In this document: positions 60,217 through 64,000 of the stretch, piece after piece
Layout: each line of letters opens with the position of its first letter
Numbering within the stretch: the first letter of the stretch is position 1
Assembly (NCBI GenBank): GCA_017463255.1
Contig: JAFTPP010000003.1
Location: 124,001-188,000 of the forward strand
From: Lachnospiraceae bacterium
Lineage (GTDB): Bacteria > Bacillota > Clostridia > Lachnospirales > Lachnospiraceae
DNA length: 64,000 bases
Direction of reading: 5' to 3'
Notes under the pieces: model-generated
Told to the model about the DNA's origin: nothing
What the model saw: only the letters and a program-made list of their open reading frames with translations
The model's database searches: none
Made by a program: the position numbers and the translations under genes

Positions 60217-60780
60217 CTATCTCAAACGGTTACATTCATACTTTTCATATACCGCGAGACAATCTTTTAAATCTTCATAGCGGTGATGTAAATCACCATC
60301 TTCGATTTTAAGCTCCAAAGCAGCCGAAATCGTATTAATAATCTCATGTGTAATCTCATTCTTCATGGATTCAAGAACTCTAAGACGGGCTGCATAGGTG
60401 GATGCATCCAAAAATTCCAATAACTTTGGATTCAACTCTTCCGATTCCTCACTGTCTTGAGGAATTTCCTGCACAATTGCCGCCTTCGGTTCTATTATTG
60501 CTTGCGATTCTGCATTGCTTATGGCCTCCGTGCCTTCAACCTTATTGCATAACTCTACCTTTTCAAAGCGGTACTTCTGTGTTACCTCCGGGTATTTTTC
60601 ATGATCCACTTCACTTAAAAACATATCATAAGGTCTTACATATACCAAAAAAGGACTGTATAACTGCTGATATACCACCTGCTTGCTTCCGTCTTCACTG
60701 TCTAAGGCAACTGCTACAATCTGATACAGATTCCCCTTAAAATGTCTATATACCTCATATGGTTTTGGTTCTCTGTGCAT
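60217..60780 (-). CDS. DUF1653-containing protein
   Basis: The 187-residue protein begins with a DUF1653 domain (YEVYRHFKGNLYQIVAVALD, VVYQQLYSPFLVYVRPYDMF; residues about 8-65), an SH3-like module of unknown function often found near DNA-repair or RNA genes. The C-terminal part is an acidic linker and a helical region (NPKLLEFLDASTYAARLRVL) unique to this gene. It is followed 16 bp later by mutY. Confidence 0.8.
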   Translation of the reverse strand: MHREPKPYEVYRHFKGNLYQIVAVALDSEDGSKQVVYQQLYSPFLVYVRPYDMFLSEVDHEKYPEVTQKYRFEKVELCNKVEGTEAISNAESQAIIEPKAAIVQEIPQDSEESEELNPKLLEFLDASTYAARLRVLESMKNEITHEIINTISAALELKIEDGDLHHRYEDLKDCLAVYEKYECNRLR

Positions 60781-60840
60781 TTTGGTACCTCCGTTTGTTA
60801 CACCAATATTATAATACCCTTATGCCTTGTTGTCATTCTT

Positions 60841-61206
60841 TTATTCTGCCGTCTGATTCATTAATGCATGGGAAATTTTTGCTTTCGGGTCAGCAAACTT
60901 AATCGCGGCAAGACGTCCTAATAACATTTCCTTCTCATCAGTATCCATATTTTCAAAACCGCTGTCATTAATGTTCACCTGATAACTTCTGTTACCGCTT
61001 TCATCAGTAATCTTTGTAATGGTAACCCCTGAGAAAAAATAGGAATGCTCTCTTAAAACACTTCTTACCTCATCCATGTAATGACTCTCAATGGCATCGT
61101 AATATACCTCGTCATACTTTCCCTGTTCGCCCATGCTGTTTACGGTAAGAACAACAGACATAAATCCAGCTAATACTAAAATAATCAATCCAACCTTTGC
61201 TTTCAT
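60841..61206 (-). CDS. Small secreted or membrane-anchored unknown protein
   Basis: The 121-residue product has an N-terminal hydrophobic helix (VGLIILVLAGFMSVVLTV, about residues 5-22) that acts as a signal or anchor, then a charged domain with YYDAIESHYMDEVRSVLREH and GNRSYQVNINDSGF. It is not recognised. AGGAGG lies seven bases before the ATG at 61206, which sets the start. Confidence 0.65.
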   Translation of the reverse strand: MKAKVGLIILVLAGFMSVVLTVNSMGEQGKYDEVYYDAIESHYMDEVRSVLREHSYFFSGVTITKITDESGNRSYQVNINDSGFENMDTDEKEMLLGRLAAIKFADPKAKISHALMNQTAE

Positions 61207-61287
61207 AATCTTTCCTCCTTGATACCTGAAAATCATTTTCGCTTCTGATATCTTTATTATAGAAAGATTAAGGGTGTTTTATTGTAC

Positions 61288-63417
61288 TTAATAGTTATTT
61301 ATAAAAGTTTTTATTTTTCCGTCTCCTAACAATTCCCATGTTCTTAAATCCGGCTGTCCGAATCCTGCATGTATTGTAAAACCATCCCCTTCAAACACAC
61401 GTTTTCCATCTTCATTTACTACACAAAAGCTTTGAGAAGAAATCCGGAATTCTATGCATTTTTCTTCATGAGGCAAAAAAGAAACTCTCTTAAAATACAC
61501 GAGTCTGTGGTTTCGTACTTCATTCCTGCTTCCGTTTATGTGTATATAGCATTGCAAAACTTCTCCCGTTGCAAACTCACTCTCATTTTTTACCGTAACA
61601 TGCACTGTTGCCCCTTGCTCTTTTACATTAGTAGCATTCACTTCAAACTTTTGCACCACTGCATTTCCATAAGTAAGACCATATCCGAAGGGATATAAAA
61701 CGCTACCGCCAAAATAGCGATAGGTACGGTTATCCATAGAATAATCCTCAAATGCAGGAAGCTCATTCAAATCGCCATAAAATGTCACCGGAAGTTTTCC
61801 CGATGGAGATACTTTTCCAAACAAAATGTCTGCCACACTTCTGCCACCTCTGGCACCGGGATACCATAATTGCAAAATTGCATCCGCATGTTCATCTGCC
61901 TTTTTTAAATCCATGGCACTTCCGGTCATGTTACACAAAATAAATGGTTTGCCACTCTTAATTACCGTATCTAAAAGATTTCTCTGGCTAAGAGGCAACC
62001 TGAGATCCTTTTTATCTCCCGATGCATCTGCATTTCCTGCATCTCCTTCTTCACCTTCCAAGGTTTCATCAAGTCCAAGACACAGAATAATAATATCCGA
62101 ATACTCTGCTACCGTTGCGGCTTCTGACAACAGATGGTTAGACTTGGCCAGATTATCGCCTTTTTCAAGGTATAAATGAGAGCCCTCACTATACATGACC
62201 CGTATATTGTCATTTAGGTTTGCACTCACATAATCCTGGATACCATTCAAGACAGTAATATATCTTGAAGAAGTTCCGTGATAATTACCAATCAGTGCCC
62301 TTCTGCTGTCTGCATTGGGACCAATTACCCCTATGGTTTTAATCTTTGTAATATCAAGAGGCAGAATTCCGTTATTTTTAAGCATTACAATGCTTTCCAA
62401 TTCTGCTTTTTTTGCAACGTCCAAGTGTTCTTTGCACTCAACCACCTCATAAGAGATATCATCATAAGGTGTATGTTCAAACATTCCTAATAAAAATCTT
62501 GTGGTAAACAGTCTTATAGCGGATTCCCGTATGGTTTCCTTGGAAATAAACTTTTTACGGTATGCATTTAAAATTCTCTGATAAGTGCATCCACAGTTCA
62601 AATCGCATCCCATATTCAATGCTAACGCTGCCGAACGTTCCGGAGTCTTTGTTACCATATGGTTTTCATGAAAGTCCTGTATCGCCCAACAGTCAGAAAG
62701 ATAATGACCTTCAAAGCCCCAATCATTTCTTAAAATCTGTTTCATCAAGACTTCATGAGCACAACATGGCTCCCCGTTGGTTCTGTTATAGGCCCCCATA
62801 ACAGACTCGACCTTTGCTTCTTTCACGCAGGCCTCAAAGGCAGGAAGATACGTTTCCCACAAATCCTTATCACTTACTTTTGCATCAAAAGAATGACGCA
62901 CATTCTCCGGCCCGGAATGAACCGCAAAATGCTTGGCACAGGCCGCTGTTTTTAATGTATCAACTCCGTCGCCGTCTCCTTGTAATCCTTTTATAAAGGC
63001 CACTCCCAGTCTGGAGGTTAAATAAGGGTCTTCACCATAAGTTTCATGACCTCTTCCCCACCTGGGATCACGGAAAATATTCACATTGGGTGACCAAAAC
63101 GTAAGTCCCTTATAAATGTCCCTATCCCCATGCTTTGTGCTTTCATTATATTTAGCCCTTGCCTCTGTCGATATCACATCTGCCACTTCATGCAGTAACT
63201 CTTCATCAAAAGTAGCCGAAAGACCAATGGCCTGGGGAAACATTGTGGCAGTTCCCGCTCTTGCAACACCGTGTAACGCTTCATTCCACCAGTTATATTC
63301 CTCAATTCCCAAACGCTTAATCTCTAAAGCATCAAAACGTAATTGAGAAGCCATTTCTTCCACAGTCATTTTGTCCACTAATTCAGTTGCTTTTTCGCGT
63401 GCCTCTTCTCGTGTCAT
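61288..63417 (-). CDS. GH3 beta-xylosidase/beta-glucosidase
   Basis: The 709-residue protein has the two-domain GH3 plus fibronectin-III-like order: the N-terminal barrel with WNEALHGVARAG, FWSPNVNIFRDPRWGRGHET, AKHFAVHSGPE and the nucleophile in GHYLSDCWAIQDF (about residue 240), the second domain with GDKKDLRLPLSQ, and a C-terminal FnIII domain (YPFGYGLTYG onward). The pattern WWNEALHGVAR is typical of beta-xylosidase/alpha-arabinofuranosidase (Xyl3-type) members. It has no signal peptide, so it acts on imported oligosaccharides. GGGGG lies before the ATG. It is downstream of the GH43 gene with 32 bases between. Confidence 0.9.
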   Translation of the reverse strand: MTREEAREKATELVDKMTVEEMASQLRFDALEIKRLGIEEYNWWNEALHGVARAGTATMFPQAIGLSATFDEELLHEVADVISTEARAKYNESTKHGDRDIYKGLTFWSPNVNIFRDPRWGRGHETYGEDPYLTSRLGVAFIKGLQGDGDGVDTLKTAACAKHFAVHSGPENVRHSFDAKVSDKDLWETYLPAFEACVKEAKVESVMGAYNRTNGEPCCAHEVLMKQILRNDWGFEGHYLSDCWAIQDFHENHMVTKTPERSAALALNMGCDLNCGCTYQRILNAYRKKFISKETIRESAIRLFTTRFLLGMFEHTPYDDISYEVVECKEHLDVAKKAELESIVMLKNNGILPLDITKIKTIGVIGPNADSRRALIGNYHGTSSRYITVLNGIQDYVSANLNDNIRVMYSEGSHLYLEKGDNLAKSNHLLSEAATVAEYSDIIILCLGLDETLEGEEGDAGNADASGDKKDLRLPLSQRNLLDTVIKSGKPFILCNMTGSAMDLKKADEHADAILQLWYPGARGGRSVADILFGKVSPSGKLPVTFYGDLNELPAFEDYSMDNRTYRYFGGSVLYPFGYGLTYGNAVVQKFEVNATNVKEQGATVHVTVKNESEFATGEVLQCYIHINGSRNEVRNHRLVYFKRVSFLPHEEKCIEFRISSQSFCVVNEDGKRVFEGDGFTIHAGFGQPDLRTWELLGDGKIKTFINNY

Positions 63418-63449
63418 GCTTTTCCCCCGATATTCTTTACGCCCTGCCG

Positions 63450-64000
63450 CTATACCGCATATACTATACTAAAATCTTCAAAACAAGCCGGTTCTTTTGC
63501 TCTTTCCACGTCACTGTACGCATAAAGACCAATCATCACCCCTGTAAAACCTTCTGTTACTTCTTTGGTTAATAGTTTTGTATCGCCTCTGCCAAGAGAT
63601 AATTTTTCATTTCCCACTATGGCTTCAAATTCATAATACATGGGATCCATGGTAATCACAAACTCTACGGTATGAGACCCTAATCCCTTACTCTCAGTAA
63701 GCTTAATCTGTTCAGGCATATATCGGATATAATCACCGATACAGGTTCTTCTTCTGATTTCAAATCCCTCATCTGTCTTTGCCAGTGCTATATCATAATG
63801 GAAACTTTCATTCATATAAAGTGTAACACCGGCTTCCCCTTCCGGTACTGTCACTTTAAAACGCACTGTTCCTTCCATTTCCTTCTGACGGATAAATAAT
63901 ACTGTAGGACAATCCTGATACTCCGTTAACAGACCATTCGTACCGTATAACTTAAGCATCCCATTCTCCATAGAATAATTCTCTTTGGCAGGATGTCTCA
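63450..64000 (-). CDS. GH43 beta-xylosidase-type protein, C-terminal fragment
   Basis: The reading frame enters from the right edge (frame continues with RHPAKENYS before MENGMLKLYG) and ends at 63450. The visible 183 residues are the C-terminal beta-sandwich of GH43 xylosidases: LLTEYQDCPTVLFIRQKEME, VRFKVTVPEGEAGVTLYMNE, YDIALAK and MIGLYAYSD..ACFEDFSIVYAV. The catalytic five-bladed propeller lies beyond the window. With the GH3 gene it forms a probable xylo-oligosaccharide degradation operon. Confidence 0.8.
   Translation of the reverse strand, partial: RHPAKENYSMENGMLKLYGTNGLLTEYQDCPTVLFIRQKEMEGTVRFKVTVPEGEAGVTLYMNESFHYDIALAKTDEGFEIRRRTCIGDYIRYMPEQIKLTESKGLGSHTVEFVITMDPMYYEFEAIVGNEKLSLGRGDTKLLTKEVTEGFTGVMIGLYAYSDVERAKEPACFEDFSIVYAV

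Overview
The window reads as the chromosome of a low-GC, spore-forming, flagellated anaerobic Firmicute. Lachnospiraceae is the best fit. The evidence is flgB/flgC beside codY, a complete SigK, the forespore genes spoIIP and gpr, TTGACA/TATAAT-type promoters, AGGAGG ribosome binding sites, a Firmicute-type SOS box (GAACaaatGTTC), and several glycoside hydrolases without signal peptides, as in gut fibre degraders. No tRNA, rRNA, IS element, prophage or CRISPR array was seen. Nearly all genes lie on the minus strand.

Layout, left to right. 1-6600: flgC/flgB, codY, topA, dprA and a ComM/YifB ATPase, an order close to that of Bacillus. 6700-15150: pilT, an HD-GYP-like protein, sigK, hemW, lepA, spoIIP and gpr, with rpsT divergent. 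15600-17800: an intergenic hairpin element, then a TPM-domain protein and a zinc-ribbon membrane protein. 17800-28900: a cytoplasmic GH9, tcdA, a YgjP-like metallopeptidase, a GH2, then a MATE-MFS-radical SAM-unknown operon, a helical-bundle protein and TspO. 29000-39400: SOS-regulated dinB with a small partner, a membrane-anchored CotH-like protein, an oxidoreductase, a chemoreceptor, a second copy of the hairpin element, a CE2-type esterase with an iron alcohol dehydrogenase, and a toxin-antitoxin pair. 39600-44600: an operon of diguanylate cyclase, rRNA methyltransferase, EAL phosphodiesterase and aquaporin, preceded by a probable small RNA. 44600-55200: an XRE regulator broken by one stop codon, then a same-strand series of a 1965-residue helicase-nuclease, an SLC13 permease, a small protein, greA and a GCS2/ATP-grasp fusion. 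55300-64000: a membrane-anchored GH3, a probable structured RNA with its own promoter and terminator, a LUD protein, a mutY cluster, and GH3 and GH43 genes of the xylosidase type cut by the right edge.

The items most likely to be undescribed are: (1) a diverged element of about 160 bp present twice (15723-15890 and 36085-36243), built of three 35-36 nt modules with GGGG-type/CCCC-type arms, a constant 16-nt first spacer, and compensatory changes in the arms; (2) a transcript of about 330 nt (about 56855-57184, minus) with a consensus promoter, a possible H-type pseudoknot and a terminator but no substantial ORF; (3) a small RNA of about 63 nt (44464-44526, minus) with pyrimidine-rich anti-Shine-Dalgarno loops upstream of a diguanylate cyclase; (4) the GCS2/ATP-grasp fusion, which could make a gamma-glutamyl thiol or amide; and (5) a codY promoter embedded in the terminator hairpin of topA, next to a 14/15 CodY box. 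All functional statements come from reading the sequence; no database search was possible.
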